64,000 bases of DNA from Lentzea waywayandensis (GCF_900115955.1 NZ_FOYL01000003.1:839117-903116), one strand, 5' to 3'. Numbered from the stretch's first letter, positions 37,097 through 47,051 are shown. Made by a program: numbers and translations. Notes: a model not told the origin generated them from the letters alone.

Positions 37097-38134
37097 ATGC
37101 GGCTCGCAGTGATCCCAGGAGACGGGATCGGGCCCGAGGTCATCGCTGAGGCCCTGAAGGTCCTCGGAGAGGTCGTTCCGGCGGCCGAGATCACTCGCTA
37201 CGACCTCGGCGCGGCGCGCTGGCACGCCACGGGAGAGTTGTTGCCCGAGTCGGTGCTGGGGGAGCTTCGCCAGCACGACGCGATCCTGCTCGGCGCTGTC
37301 GGCGACCCGTCGGTGCCGAGCGGAATTCTGGAGCGGGGCCTGCTTCTGCGGCTGCGCTTCGAACTCGACCACCACGTGAACCTCCGCCCGGCTCGTCTCT
37401 ACCCCGGTGTCCGCAGCCCGCTCGCGGACCCGCCGGAGATCGACATGGTGGTGGTCCGCGAGGGCACCGAGGGCCCGTACGCGGGCAACGGCGGCCTGCT
37501 CCGCAAGGACACGCCGCACGAGATCGCCACCGAGGTCTCGCTGAACACCTCGTTCGGCGTCGAGCGCGTGGTCCGGGACGCCTTCGCGCGTGCCGCGAAC
37601 CGTCAGCGCCGGCACCTGACCTTGGTGCACAAGACGAACGTCCTCACGCACGCCGGCTCGTTGTGGTCGCGCGTCGTCGAGGAGGTCTCGCTTCAGCACC
37701 CGGACGTCACCGTGGCCTACCAGCACGTGGACGCGGCGACCATTCACATGGTCACCGACCCGGGCCGTTACGACGTGATCGTCACCGACAACCTGTTCGG
37801 TGACATCCTGACCGACCTCGCCGCCGCCGTCACGGGTGGCATCGGCCTGGCCGCGTCGGGAAACATGGACGTGACCCGTCGCAACCCGTCGATGTTCGAG
37901 CCGGTGCACGGTTCGGCGCCGGACATCGCGGGCCAGGGCATCGCGGACCCGACGGCCGCCGTGCTGTCGGTCGCGCTGCTGCTCGACCACCTCGGCGAGC
38001 ACGAGTCGGCACGCCGGATCGAGGCCTCCGTGGCCTTTGATCTCGCTACCAGGGACCACCAGTCGCCTGGGGCCACCTACGCCATCGGCGACCGTCTCGC
38101 GGCACTCGTGTCGTCGAACGTCCGCACTGGCTGA
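37097..38134 (+). CDS. leuB: 3-isopropylmalate dehydrogenase
   Basis: A 345-residue beta-decarboxylating dehydrogenase in leucine synthesis. It has [15 protein letters not shown] at the start, the substrate-loop arginines in [24 protein letters not shown], the YAGNGG segment and the cofactor region [53 protein letters not shown] comes near the end. The ATG at 37097 is seven bases after GGGAGG; a GTG at 37091 is in frame but badly spaced. It is separated from leuCD by about 11 kb. Confidence 0.95.
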   Translation: MRLAVIPGDGIGPEVIAEALKVLGEVVPAAEITRYDLGAARWHATGELLPESVLGELRQHDAILLGAVGDPSVPSGILERGLLLRLRFELDHHVNLRPARLYPGVRSPLADPPEIDMVVVREGTEGPYAGNGGLLRKDTPHEIATEVSLNTSFGVERVVRDAFARAANRQRRHLTLVHKTNVLTHAGSLWSRVVEEVSLQHPDVTVAYQHVDAATIHMVTDPGRYDVIVTDNLFGDILTDLAAAVTGGIGLAASGNMDVTRRNPSMFEPVHGSAPDIAGQGIADPTAAVLSVALLLDHLGEHESARRIEASVAFDLATRDHQSPGATYAIGDRLAALVSSNVRTG

Positions 38135-38205
38135 GGTTCATCCGCAAGACGTTTTGAAGCCCGGCCGGATTTCTCCGGCCGGGCTTCGGCGTTTCTCCGC
38201 GTCGA

Positions 38206-38625
38206 TCAGAGCTGGCCGTTGGCCTCACGCCACGCGCGCTCCTTCTGGATCCACTCGTTGTCCTGCGGGAACTCGTCGATCGTCGGCACCCGGCGGATCT
38301 CGGTCTTGAAGCCGGCGCCGGTCATCGGCATGCGCTTGGCCCACTCGATCGCCTCTTCCTTCGAGGAGACGTTGAGCAGGTAGAAGCCGTTGAACAGCTC
38401 CTTGGTCTCGCCGTACGGGCCGTCCGTGACGACCGGCGGTTCGGAGGAGTAGTCGACGACAACGCCCTCGGCCGGCTCGGAGAGCCCCTCGGCGGCCAGC
38501 AGCACACCGGCGCGGATCAGTTCCTCGTTGAACGCGCCCACCGTCTCCAGCATCTTGTCGAAGTCGAACTCGCCCATGTTCGCGAAGGCCTCGTCGGTAG
38601 CGCGCATGATCAGCATGTACTTCAC
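38206..38625 (-). CDS. YCII-related (DGPF) domain protein
   Basis: A 139-residue protein. It has KYMLIMRATDEAFANMGEFDFDKMLETVGAFNEELIRAGVLLAAEGL and the hallmark VVTDGPYGETKELFNGFYLLNVSSKEEAIEWAKRMP. YCII/DGPF proteins often accompany ECF sigma factors, but none lies here. The GTG at 38625 has GGGAG at a good distance upstream. It is convergent with leuB and divergent from the cobalamin-regulated operon. The role is unknown. Confidence 0.88.
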   Translation of the reverse strand: MKYMLIMRATDEAFANMGEFDFDKMLETVGAFNEELIRAGVLLAAEGLSEPAEGVVVDYSSEPPVVTDGPYGETKELFNGFYLLNVSSKEEAIEWAKRMPMTGAGFKTEIRRVPTIDEFPQDNEWIQKERAWREANGQL

Positions 38626-38731
38626 GGTGTGTCTCCCTGCTCGGTGTCTTCCTCGGTGACGTCCACAGGTCGAACGGGCGGCAGGCCGGATCGACATCAC
38701 ACCCGGAGAATTTTCGAACTTTCTGTTTCCG

Positions 38732-38850
38732 CAGGTAGGGTCGGCTCAGTCGTGCGTGGGGGAAGACCGGTCGAAGTCCGGCGCTGACCCGCAACGGTAG
38801 GTCTCCTAGCCAGGGGACGAGCCCGAACACCCGCTCACGGTGCCCGAGAT
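38732..38850 (+). promoter_or_regulatory. Cobalamin (B12) riboswitch
   Basis: The core of the B12 aptamer is plain. A GGGAAGACCGG-like stem (38759-38770) is followed by GTCCGGCGCTGACCCGCAAC (38776-38795), which matches the conserved B12 box, then GGTAGGTCTCC, AGCCAGGGGAC and GAGCCCGA. It lies upstream of btuC. Binding of adenosylcobalamin normally represses uptake genes, so the transporter should be made when B12 is scarce. The 5' and 3' limits are estimated by eye. Confidence 0.92.
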
Positions 38851-38885
38851 ATTCCGACTCCGCCGTGGACTGCGGGAAGGACCCA

Positions 38886-39907
38886 GTGCTCTCCAAGATC
38901 AGCGCGCTCGTCGGCGTGCTCGCCGTCAGTCTCGTCGCGGGCGTCGCGCTCGGCCCCGTCTCCGTTCCGTTCGACCTCACGCTCGAACTGCTGTGGGCGG
39001 CGCTGACCGGCGGCACGATCCCCGCCGACCTCGCCGGGCAGTACCACATCGTCTGGGACATCCGGCTTCCTCGCGTCCTGCTGGCCGCGGTCGTGGGGGC
39101 CGGGCTGAGCACGGTCGGCGTCGCGATCCAGGCGATGGTGCGCAACGCGTTGGCCGATCCCTACGTGCTCGGCATCTCGTCGGGCGCGAGTGTGGGCGCG
39201 ACGGCGGTGGCGACGCTCGGGATCCTGTCCGGCCTCGGCGTCTATGCGTTGTCGGTTGGGGCGTTCCTGACCGGTCTCGGCGCTACGGCCCTGGTCTACA
39301 TAACCGCGCGCACGAGCCGAGGGCTCACACCGTTGCGGCTCGTGCTGACCGGGACGGCGCTCGCGTACGGGTTCTCCGCCGTGGCGATGCTGCTGGTGTT
39401 CCAGGCGCCGCGAGGTGAGGCGGCGCGGGCCGCGATGTTCTGGTTGCTCGGCAGCCTCGGCGGGGCGAACTGGCAGTCGCTGCCCGTCGCCGCCGTGGTG
39501 ACCGCGGCCGGCATCGTCTACCTCGCGACGAAGGCGCGGCAGCTCAACGCGCTGGCGATGGGCGACGAGACGGCGACCACGCTCGGCGTCGCGGTCAACC
39601 GGTTCCGCACGCACCTGTTCATCGTCACCGCGGCCATGACCGGCGTGCTGGTGGCCGTCAGCGGTGCCGTCGGGTTCGTCGGGCTGATGCTGCCGCACCT
39701 GACGCGCATGGTCGTCGGCGCCGATCACCGCAAGGTCCTGGCGCTCGCCCCGCTTGCCGGAGCGTCGTTCCTGATCTGGGTCGACGTGGCCGCGCGGATG
39801 CTCGCGGCGCCGGAGGAACTGCCGCTCGGCGTCATCACGGCCGCACTCGGCGTGCCGTGCTTCATCTTCCTGATGCGCCGCAAGTCCTACGTCTTCGGAG
39901 GCCGTTG

Positions 39908-39908
<1 letters not shown>
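38886..39908 (+). CDS. btuC: B12 ABC transporter permease (BtuC/FecCD family)
   Basis: A 340-residue integral membrane permease with about ten helices. It has the FecCD-family segments WDIRLPRVLLAAVVGAGLSTVGVAIQAMVRNALADPYVLGISSGASVGA and GAVGFVGLMLPHLTRMVVGADHRKVLALAPLAGA. On sequence alone it could carry siderophores, but the riboswitch upstream points to cobalamin. GTG at 38886 is used, with GGGAAGG close upstream. The TGA overlaps the btuD ATG. Confidence 0.88.
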
Positions 39909-40644
<736 letters not shown>

Positions 40645-40648
<4 letters not shown>

Positions 40649-41622
40649 GAACCGTCGTCCTTGCCGCTGTGCTGTTGGTCTCCGGCTGCGGCGCCACGGT
40701 CGCCCAGGACACCTCCGCGTCCGACCCGGTGACGGTGGAGAACTGTGGCCGGCAGGTCACGTTCGACAAGATTCCGTCCAAAGTGGTCACCAACGACACC
40801 GGAATCACCGAGCTGATGTTCGCGCTGGGGCTGAAGGATCGGATGGCGGGTTACGTGGTGTCCGGTGTCGACACCGTCGACGTGCGCACCTCGCCCTGGA
40901 AGGCCGACTTCGGCAGTGTGAAGCACCTGTCGGACAAGATCTCCAAGGAGGTCGTGCAGGGGGTAAACGCCGATCTTGTGTTCGCCGGGTGGAACTACGG
41001 GTTCAGCGAGAGCACCGGGTTCACACCGGACTCGTTGAAGGCTCTGGGGATCGGGACCTATCAGCTGACCGAGGCCTGCCGGAACGGGGTGGGGAAGCAG
41101 CGCGGGATCATGCCCGCGTTGGACGCGCTGTACACGGACCTGCGCAACCTCGGGAAGATCTTCCGGGTCGAGGCCAAGGCTGAGGAGCTGGTCAAGGGGT
41201 ACCAGGAGCAGATCTCCGCTGCCGGTCGGTTGATGGAGGGCAAGCCTCGGCCGAAGGTGTTCCTGTACGACAGCGGGCAGGACCAGCCGTTCACGTCCGG
41301 GAAGAACGCTGCGCCTCAGGACGTCATCTCGAAGGCCGGTGGCGACAACATCTTCGGGGATTTGAACGACAGTTGGACGACGGTCAACTGGGAGACCGTT
41401 GTGCAGCGGAACCCGGATGTCGTGTTGATCGTGGACTATGCGGATGGGGAGGCGAACACGCCTGAGCAGAAGCAGGCGTTCCTGGAGGGCTTCGCTCCGC
41501 TCGCCAACTCGCCGGCGGTTCGGGGGAAGAGGTTCTTCTCGCTGCCGTATGCGGCGTTGGTGGAGTCGCCGCGCAATGCCGCGTCGATCGAGGCCTTTGC
41601 CAAGTTCCTGTCGCAGGGGTGA
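40645..41622 (+). CDS. btuF: B12-binding lipoprotein
   Basis: A 325-residue substrate-binding lipoprotein with lipobox L-V-S-G-C (VVLAAVLLVSGCGATVAQ) and a two-lobed periplasmic-binding fold (CGRQVTFDKIPSKVVTNDTGITELMFALGLKDRMAGYV, ADLVFAGWNYGFSE, KPRPKVFLYDSG). It would capture cobalamin outside the membrane. The TTG start overlaps the btuD stop (TTGA), with CAGGAGG a few bases upstream. Repeat copy B begins eight bases after the stop. Confidence 0.88.
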
Positions 41623-41629
41623 TTCGCGG

Positions 41630-41940
41630 GTCGGGTTCCGTGCGGGTGGTCGCCTTGCGAGGGTGGTCCCGCGGGTCGTGACGAAGTGCGGGGTTGCGAT
41701 TGGGGCTTGACCTTGAGCCTCTGGCGGGATGCTTGACGGCCGGAAAAGGCCGGGCTGAAAAGCGCCCGGCCGTGCCCGTGAGGGGAGCATCCCGCCCACT
41801 CAAGGTAAAGCCCCAATCGCCGTGAGCGGGGTGCACCGCCACCCAGGCGGCAGAGGTTCACACGGCTCGCTTCGCATCGCCACGCCAGGCTGCGTGCGTG
41901 GCCGCTTTGCGTTGGCGGGCGCCGGGTGGCACCGCGCGGG
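41630..41940 (-). repeat. Dispersed repeat, copy B (inverted relative to copy A)
   Basis: The reverse complement of 31074-31385 with scattered substitutions. It contains only one unit of the 55-bp repeat, at its right end (GGTGGCACCGCGCGG at 41925-41939), where copy A has four. It begins eight bases after btuF. The two copies point at each other across about 10.2 kb that holds serA, the subtilase, leuB, the YCII gene and btuCDF. Confidence 0.85.
41696..41820 (-). repeat. 125-bp palindromic MITE-like core, copy B
   Basis: It has the same length and terminal inverted repeats (GCGATTGGGGCTT/AAGCCCCAATCGC) as copy A, with only a few base changes. As it follows btuF on the plus strand, its strong fold may also serve as the transcript end of the btu operon. 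Confidence 0.8.
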
Positions 41941-42073
41941 GCCGGTTGCGATGGCTCGTCGCGTTCCAGCGGAGGGGTCGCCTTGCGTGCGTTTGTCGCC
42001 TTGCGAGGGGGTGCCGTCTTCCAGCCACAGGCGTGAACCCGTGACCAGATAGTGGGAGATTTCCTCCCGTCGC

Positions 42074-42103
42074 TTGGTACGCCGTGCCGGGCTGTGGCAG
42101 CAT
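42074..42103 (+). promoter_or_regulatory. Predicted cimA promoter
   Basis: TTGGTA at 42074-42079 and CAGCAT at 42098-42103 are separated by 18 bases. The -10 box ends seven bases before the leader-peptide ATG, the same spacing as at ilvB. The -10 is weak by consensus, and the call rests partly on that parallel. Confidence 0.45.
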
Positions 42104-42110
42104 CCCGGAC

Positions 42111-42155
42111 ATGGTTCAGTACGTCGCCATCATTATTGACGAGCGCGTCGGGTAG
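42111..42155 (+). CDS. cimA leader peptide with three consecutive Ile codons
   Basis: A 14-residue frame MVQYVAIIIDERVG with ATC ATT ATT at 42129-42137. Its end (codons E-R-V-G) overlaps the 5' arm of an 11-bp inverted repeat, and a T-tailed terminator follows. Isoleucine shortage would stall the ribosome at the I-I-I run. That suits citramalate synthase, which opens a route to isoleucine. No SD is seen, so translation may be leaderless. Confidence 0.82.
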   Translation: MVQYVAIIIDERVG

Positions 42156-42215
42156 TTGCCGCCCCTGGCACCCGACGCGCAGACCTCTCGCATCCCGCGG
42201 GGGGTCTTTTTGTTT
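42143..42215 (+). promoter_or_regulatory. cimA transcription attenuator
   Basis: The inverted repeat GCGCGTCGGGT (42143-42153) with ACCCGACGCGC (42170-42180) is perfect over 11 bp. Right after it, a terminator stem runs from 42181 to 42207: AGACCTCTCGC pairs with GCGGGGGGTCT, including two G-U pairs, around the loop ATCCC. TTTT, G and TTT follow. Ribosome stalling at the Ile codons would cover the first arm and change which hairpin forms. cimA starts 24 bases downstream. Confidence 0.85.
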
Positions 42216-42238
42216 GCCCGGATGAGGAGATGACCCCG

Positions 42239-43822
42239 ATGGCCGGCCCGACCGACGAGTTTCACGTCTACGACACGACGCTGCGCGATGGCGCACAACG
42301 TGAGGGCATTTCGTACTCCGTCACGGACAAGCTCGCGGTCGCGCGGCTGCTGGACGGGCTCGGCGTCGGGTTCATCGAGGGCGGCTGGCCCGGCGCGCTG
42401 CCCAAGGACACGGAGTTCTTCGCTCGTGCGGCGGCCGGTGATCTGGAGTTGAAGCACGCCAAGCTGGTCGCGTTCGGGGCTACACGCAAGGCTGGGGTCA
42501 AGGTCGAGGAGGACCCGCAGGTCAAGGCGTTGCTCGACTCCCAGGCGCCGGTGGTCACGCTGGTGGCCAAGTCGGACCTCAGGCACATCGAACGCGCGCT
42601 GCGCACGGATGCCGACGAGAACCTGAAGATGGTGCGCGACACCGTCCGGTTCCTGAAGGACCACGGAAGGCGCGTCTTTCTCGACGCCGAGCACTTCTTC
42701 GACGGGTACGCCTTCTCGCCGGACACGAGTCTGCGCGTGCTGGAGTCCGCTGTGGAGGGTGGCGCGGACGTCGTGGTGCTGTGCGACACCAACGGTGGGC
42801 AGTTGCCGTTGGGGCTTGCGGAGACCGTTGCGGAGGTCGTGGAGAAGACCGGTTTCCGCGTTGGAATTCACTGCCAGGACGACACGTCCTGCGCGGTGGC
42901 GAACACACTTGCGGCCGTTCAGGCGGGCGCGACGCACGTTCAGTGCACCGCCAATGGATATGGCGAGCGAGCAGGCAATGCGGACCTGTTCGCCGTCGTG
43001 GGAAACCTCGTGACCAAGCTCGGCATGGAGGTGCTCCCGATCGGAGCGCTGGCCGAGCTCACCCGTGTCTCCCATGCGTTGGCCGAGATCGCGAACATCG
43101 CACCCGACACCCACCAGGCTTATGTCGGGTCGTCAGCATTCGCTCACAAGGCGGGTCTGCACGCGAGCGCGATCAAGGTGGATCCGGAGCTGTACAACCA
43201 CATCGATCCGGAGACCGTCGGCAACGACATGCGGGTGCTGGTCACCGAGATGGCCGGTCGGGCGAGCATCGAACTCAAGGGACGTGAGTTCGGGCTCGAC
43301 CTGGCCGGCCGGGGGACCGAAGTCGGCAGCGCGTTGAAGCGCGTGAAGGAGCTGGAGGCGAAGGGGTGGTCCTTCGAGGCCGCCGACGCCTCGATGGAGC
43401 TCCTGCTGCGCACCGAGCTGTCCGAACTGGACACTCCTCCGTTCACGCTGGAGTCCTACCGGGTCGTGCTCGATCACCGGTCGGACGGCGAGATCGTGTC
43501 CGAGGCCACGGTCAAGGTGCACGTGGCGGGGGAGCGGGTCATCGCGACAGCTGAGGGAATCGGGCCCGTGCACGCTCTGGACGCCGCGCTGCGCAAGGCG
43601 TTGCTGCCGCATCTGTCCTGGTTGGACACTGTGGAGCTGGCCGACTACAAGGTGCGCATCCTGACCGAGCATCCCGGTACCGACGCGGTGACGCGCGTCC
43701 TGGTCGAATCGACGGACGGCGAGCGCGAGTGGACCACCGTGGGTGTGCACGGGAACATCGTGGAGGCGAGCTGGCTCGCGTTGTGTGACGCGCTGGTGCA
43801 CAAGTCCATGACTGTGCTTTGA
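42239..43822 (+). CDS. cimA: Citramalate synthase (CimA family)
   Basis: A 527-residue enzyme of the alpha-isopropylmalate/homocitrate synthase family. The start VYDTTLRDGAQREGISYS, a GIHCQDDTSCAVANTLAAVQAGATHVQCTANGYGERAGNADL segment and the C-terminal LeuA-dimer allosteric domain fit CimA rather than LeuA. It condenses pyruvate with acetyl-CoA to citramalate, giving 2-ketobutyrate for isoleucine without threonine. The ATG at 42239 is nine bases after GAGGAG; the ATG at 42230 touches that SD and is unlikely. The Ile-specific attenuator supports the assignment. Confidence 0.9.
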   Translation: MAGPTDEFHVYDTTLRDGAQREGISYSVTDKLAVARLLDGLGVGFIEGGWPGALPKDTEFFARAAAGDLELKHAKLVAFGATRKAGVKVEEDPQVKALLDSQAPVVTLVAKSDLRHIERALRTDADENLKMVRDTVRFLKDHGRRVFLDAEHFFDGYAFSPDTSLRVLESAVEGGADVVVLCDTNGGQLPLGLAETVAEVVEKTGFRVGIHCQDDTSCAVANTLAAVQAGATHVQCTANGYGERAGNADLFAVVGNLVTKLGMEVLPIGALAELTRVSHALAEIANIAPDTHQAYVGSSAFAHKAGLHASAIKVDPELYNHIDPETVGNDMRVLVTEMAGRASIELKGREFGLDLAGRGTEVGSALKRVKELEAKGWSFEAADASMELLLRTELSELDTPPFTLESYRVVLDHRSDGEIVSEATVKVHVAGERVIATAEGIGPVHALDAALRKALLPHLSWLDTVELADYKVRILTEHPGTDAVTRVLVESTDGEREWTTVGVHGNIVEASWLALCDALVHKSMTVL

Positions 43823-43940
43823 GCTGTGTGTTGAACGAGTAGGCAGTACAGGCAGGGTGTTGCCCAAGCGACCGCCGGGGCGGCTTCAAGGCGGCCCGTC
43901 GCGGCCCAACCGGCGGCCGGGCGCCCCGTAAACTCTGGCT

Positions 43941-44699
43941 GTGCGCATCGCCCGAATTGCTCATCCTGCAGGCGTGGCCTTCGTCGCCGTTCAAGGCGAC
44001 GAGGCCGCGGAAATCGCCGAACACCCCTTCGGCACGCCCACGTTCACCGGCCGGAAGTGGCCGTTGGCTGATGTGAGGCTGCTCGCTCCCATCCTGCCGA
44101 CCAAGATCATTGGTGTGGGCCGGAACTACGCGGACCACGCCAAGGAACTCGGCAACGAGGTTCCCGCGGAGCCGTTGCTGTTCTTCAAGCCCAACACGTC
44201 GGTGGTCGGCCCGAACGTGGAGATCAAGCTCCCGGCCGTGTCCGAGCGCGTCGACTTCGAGGGCGAGCTCGCGGTCATCATCGGCCAGCCTTGCCGCGAC
44301 GTGCCGAAGGCCAGGGCCGCCAGCGTGATCATGGGTTACACGATCGCCAACGACGTCACGGCGCGCGACCTGCAGAAGAAGGACGTGCAGTTCACGCGTG
44401 CCAAGGGTTTTGACACGTTCTGCCCGTTGGGTCCGTTCATCGAGACCGAGTTCGACCCCTCCGACGTCCGCGTCGTCACGGAAGTTGACGGGGAAGTCAA
44501 ACAAGACGGCCGTACTTCGTTGATGGTGCACGACATTCCGTCGCTCGTGGAGTACGTGTCCGGCATCATGACGCTGCTGCCGGGCGACCTGATCCTGACC
44601 GGCACGCCGGCCGGTGTCGGGCCGATGAGGGCCGGACAGACGGTCTCCGTGACTGTGGACGGCCTTGGCACGCTCACCAATCCGGTCGCAAATAGGTAG
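43941..44699 (+). CDS. Fumarylacetoacetate hydrolase family protein (Rv2993c-like)
   Basis: A 252-residue FAH-fold enzyme. It has the N-terminal cap, then [21 protein letters not shown], metal ligands in [13 protein letters not shown] and [16 protein letters not shown], and the closing [18 protein letters not shown]. Members hydrolyse or decarboxylate acylpyruvates and related diketo acids. The start is GTG at 43941. It follows cimA by 118 bases. Confidence 0.92.
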   Translation: MRIARIAHPAGVAFVAVQGDEAAEIAEHPFGTPTFTGRKWPLADVRLLAPILPTKIIGVGRNYADHAKELGNEVPAEPLLFFKPNTSVVGPNVEIKLPAVSERVDFEGELAVIIGQPCRDVPKARAASVIMGYTIANDVTARDLQKKDVQFTRAKGFDTFCPLGPFIETEFDPSDVRVVTEVDGEVKQDGRTSLMVHDIPSLVEYVSGIMTLLPGDLILTGTPAGVGPMRAGQTVSVTVDGLGTLTNPVANR

Positions 44700-44766
44700 C
44701 CGTACGGAGCAATCCGGCGTCCGGCAGGTTACGCATCCGGGTACCCGCGAGTAACTTCCCGGTGTC

Positions 44767-45426
44767 ATGACGGACCTGGCGTCCACCCGCGTGTTGCTGG
44801 TCGACGGATCGCAGCTCATCACCGAAGGGCTGCGGCTTTCGCTGCATCGCACGCATTGCTTCCGCGTTGTGGGCATCGCCCACACCGTGGCCGAGGCTGC
44901 GCGCAGCCTGCGCGGCACTCTGGTGGACCTGGTCGTCACGGACTTCGACGTGCCGGGCGCCGGACCGCTGCGCACCGTGCGGGACACGGCGCAGTACCGG
45001 CCGAGCGCCCGCGTCGTCGTGCTGTCCAATGCGGACAGTCCGAGCTGGGCCCGCGCGGCGCTCGACGCCGGCGCGGTGGCCTACCTGCTGAAAACCTCGC
45101 CCGTGGCCGAGCTGTTACCGCTGATCGCGGCCGCGGTGCGGGGTGCTCCCGCCACGATCGACGCGCGGGTGGGATCGCTCGCGCGCCTGCCGTCGCGGAT
45201 GCCGCCCCCCGCCTCGCTCGGCAGGCTGTCGGCACGTGAGTTCGACGTGCTGGCCGAGATGGCGAAGGGGATGGACAACGCGCGCATCGCCCAGCGGCTC
45301 TTCATCAGCAACGACACCGTGAAGACCCACGTGAAGGCGATCCTGCGCAAGCTGGGCGCCCGTGACCGCGCCCACGCCGTGGCGTTGGTGCTCGGCGAGA
45401 GCTCCGAGGCCTTCGTCACGACCTAG
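44767..45426 (+). CDS. Orphan LuxR-family response regulator
   Basis: A 219-residue protein with a receiver domain (1-120) and a C-terminal LuxR-type HTH (LSAREFDVLAEMAKGMDNARIAQRLFISNDTVKTHVKAILRKLGARDR). The phosphoacceptor fits D59 (VVTDFDVPG) and the conserved Lys is in AYLLKTS. The usual acidic pair near the N-terminus is reduced to one Asp (VDGS at 12-15), so phosphorylation may be weak or absent. No histidine kinase is adjacent. It converges on the monooxygenase gene with an 11-base overlap. Confidence 0.9.
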   Translation: MTDLASTRVLLVDGSQLITEGLRLSLHRTHCFRVVGIAHTVAEAARSLRGTLVDLVVTDFDVPGAGPLRTVRDTAQYRPSARVVVLSNADSPSWARAALDAGAVAYLLKTSPVAELLPLIAAAVRGAPATIDARVGSLARLPSRMPPPASLGRLSAREFDVLAEMAKGMDNARIAQRLFISNDTVKTHVKAILRKLGARDRAHAVALVLGESSEAFVTT

Positions 45427-46672
45427 CGATGGTCTGCGGTGCCCTGCGCGCGAAGTCCGGCGCGTGCTCGGGGCGCGGCCCGATCGCGATCAGGTACGCC
45501 GGTACCGCCTGCAGGAACGGCAGCTTCTGCGCGACCCTGAGCATGAACGGCGTGCCCGTGCTCGAGACCGTCGCCGTGCTGTTGAGCTTGCGGCCCAGGA
45601 ACAGCCGGTGGACGACCCGCTGCATGGTCTGGATCACCAGCGTCGGGAACAGCCGGCGTCCGCGCACCTTCGCGAGCGTCGCGCTCGTGACCCTGCCCTC
45701 TCGCAACGGCTTCGCGAGCAGCGTGGCCGCGGCCACCGCGTCCTGCACGGCGAGGTTGATTCCCACGCCGCCGACCGGCGACATCGCGTGCGCCGCGTCA
45801 CCGATGCACAGCAGCCCGTCGACGTGCCAGTGCCGCAACCGGTCCAGCTTCACGTCGAGCAGCTTCGGGTCGTCGATGCTCTCGATGTGTTCGACCCGGT
45901 CCGCGAGCCACGGGATGAGCGTGACGACGCGGTCGCGGAACTTCTCGACACCCTCGGCGCGCACGGCCTGGTCCGTTCCTTTTCGGATCAGGAAAGCGCA
46001 CTGGAAGTACTCGCCGCGTGGAATGAGCACGAGCCCGCTGCCGGCGCTGAACCTGCCGCCGCCGCCCTTGACGGGGTCGCTTTCGTTGCGCGGCAGGCGG
46101 AACCACCACACGTCCATCGGCGCGCCGAAGCTGTAGACCGGGAGCTCCACGGCCGCGCGCAGGATCGAGCTCCGCCCGTCCGCCGCGACGACGAGGTCCG
46201 CGGCGATCTCGCCCTCGTGCCCGCCGACGCGATCCCGGTACTTGACGCCAGTGACCCTGTTGCCGCTCTTGGTGATCGTGGTGACCTCGGTGTTCATCCG
46301 AAGCGTGAACGTCGGTTCGAGCTTGCCCGCGTCCGCCAGCAGGTCGAGGAAGTCCCACTGCGGCACCATCGCGATGCGCTTGTTCGGGCCCGGAAGCCGG
46401 GACAGGTCGGCGATCGTGGCCTTGGCGCCGCCGTCGAGCAGGGCCTCGATCTTGTCGACGTCCTGGTGCGGCACCTGCTCGAACGCCGGGCCGAGCCCCA
46501 GCTCGTCCAGCAGCGTGAGCGTTGACGCGTGCACCGTGTCGCCGCGGAAGTCGCGCAGGAAGTCACCGTGCTTCTCCAGCACCGTGACCTCGACGCCACC
46601 GCGTGCCAGGAGCAGTCCCAGCACCATTCCGGCAGGTCCGCCGCCGACGACGAGACAGGTCGTCCTCTCCAT
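45416..46672 (-). CDS. FAD-dependent aromatic-type monooxygenase
   Basis: A 418-residue flavoprotein of the PHBH-like class A group. It has the Rossmann motif VVGGGPAGMVLGLLLARGG (G10-G15), a DG-type segment LVVAADGRSSILR and the second FAD motif LLCIGDAAHAMSPVGGVGINLAVQDAV. It hydroxylates an unknown substrate using NAD(P)H and oxygen. The ATG at 46672 has GAGGGG five bases upstream. A 16-bp palindrome sits 15 bases before the start and may be the operator of a TetR-type repressor. Confidence 0.92.
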   Translation of the reverse strand: MERTTCLVVGGGPAGMVLGLLLARGGVEVTVLEKHGDFLRDFRGDTVHASTLTLLDELGLGPAFEQVPHQDVDKIEALLDGGAKATIADLSRLPGPNKRIAMVPQWDFLDLLADAGKLEPTFTLRMNTEVTTITKSGNRVTGVKYRDRVGGHEGEIAADLVVAADGRSSILRAAVELPVYSFGAPMDVWWFRLPRNESDPVKGGGGRFSAGSGLVLIPRGEYFQCAFLIRKGTDQAVRAEGVEKFRDRVVTLIPWLADRVEHIESIDDPKLLDVKLDRLRHWHVDGLLCIGDAAHAMSPVGGVGINLAVQDAVAAATLLAKPLREGRVTSATLAKVRGRRLFPTLVIQTMQRVVHRLFLGRKLNSTATVSSTGTPFMLRVAQKLPFLQAVPAYLIAIGPRPEHAPDFARRAPQTIARS

Positions 46673-47051
46673 GTCGATCCCCTCTTTTCAACCGGTGTTG
46701 AATAAACCCAGCATGCTCTTGATCGCCAGGTGCGTCAAGCGGGGTTCGCGGTGGCGTGGCTCTCGTTTGGGACAGTCCAATGTAGACGGTCTGGGACTCC
46801 AGGCCCCGAAAAGGTTGCGGCTGGTGCGAAATGCCGTCGTGCGAGCTAGGGTGTCGCGCTCGCGGAACCGCCCGTTCGGGCAGGGATCGTTGCGCCGTCG
46901 AATAACACTCGACCGGGTGATTGCATTCGGCGCTCGGAGGAGTCCCGCTGGTTCGTTCGGGGCCTCAAGGTCTGCTGGATCGTGCAAGGATCTATAGGAA
47001 TCACCTCGTTAGCCGAATCGGACGAGGGCCCCTCGCACCTAACCTTCCGGG
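46673..47051 (-). other. Gene-free region between the monooxygenase and HAD genes
   Basis: A 379-base divergent intergenic region. Beyond the palindrome near 46687, no gene with convincing features is seen; a 99-codon open frame on the minus strand (46688-46987) is Arg/Pro-rich with no SD. The region must hold promoters for both flanking genes. On the minus strand TTGACG (about 46736) and CATGCT lie 17 bases apart, upstream of the palindrome, and could be the monooxygenase promoter. Confidence 0.5.
46687..46702 (-). promoter_or_regulatory. Palindromic operator before the monooxygenase gene
   Basis: TTCAAC and GTTGAA flank CGGT, giving a 16-bp inverted repeat 15 bases upstream of the monooxygenase start and downstream of the suggested promoter. 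The size and symmetry suit a dimeric repressor such as TetR. No TetR gene lies in the window, so the regulator would be elsewhere. Confidence 0.5.

Larger units (their letters stand above)
41623..42110 (+). other. Gene-free region with repeat copy B and the cimA promoter
   Basis: No gene is seen in these 488 bases. Repeat copy B fills 41630-41940. From 41941 to about 42070 there are further short motifs of the same kind (GTCGCCTTGCG twice, near 41979 and 41996). The cimA promoter lies at the right end. Confidence 0.7.

Noticed and set aside
46688..46987. 99-codon minus-strand frame between the monooxygenase and HAD genes
   Set aside because: Arg/Pro-rich, no SD, and it covers the likely promoter and operator.
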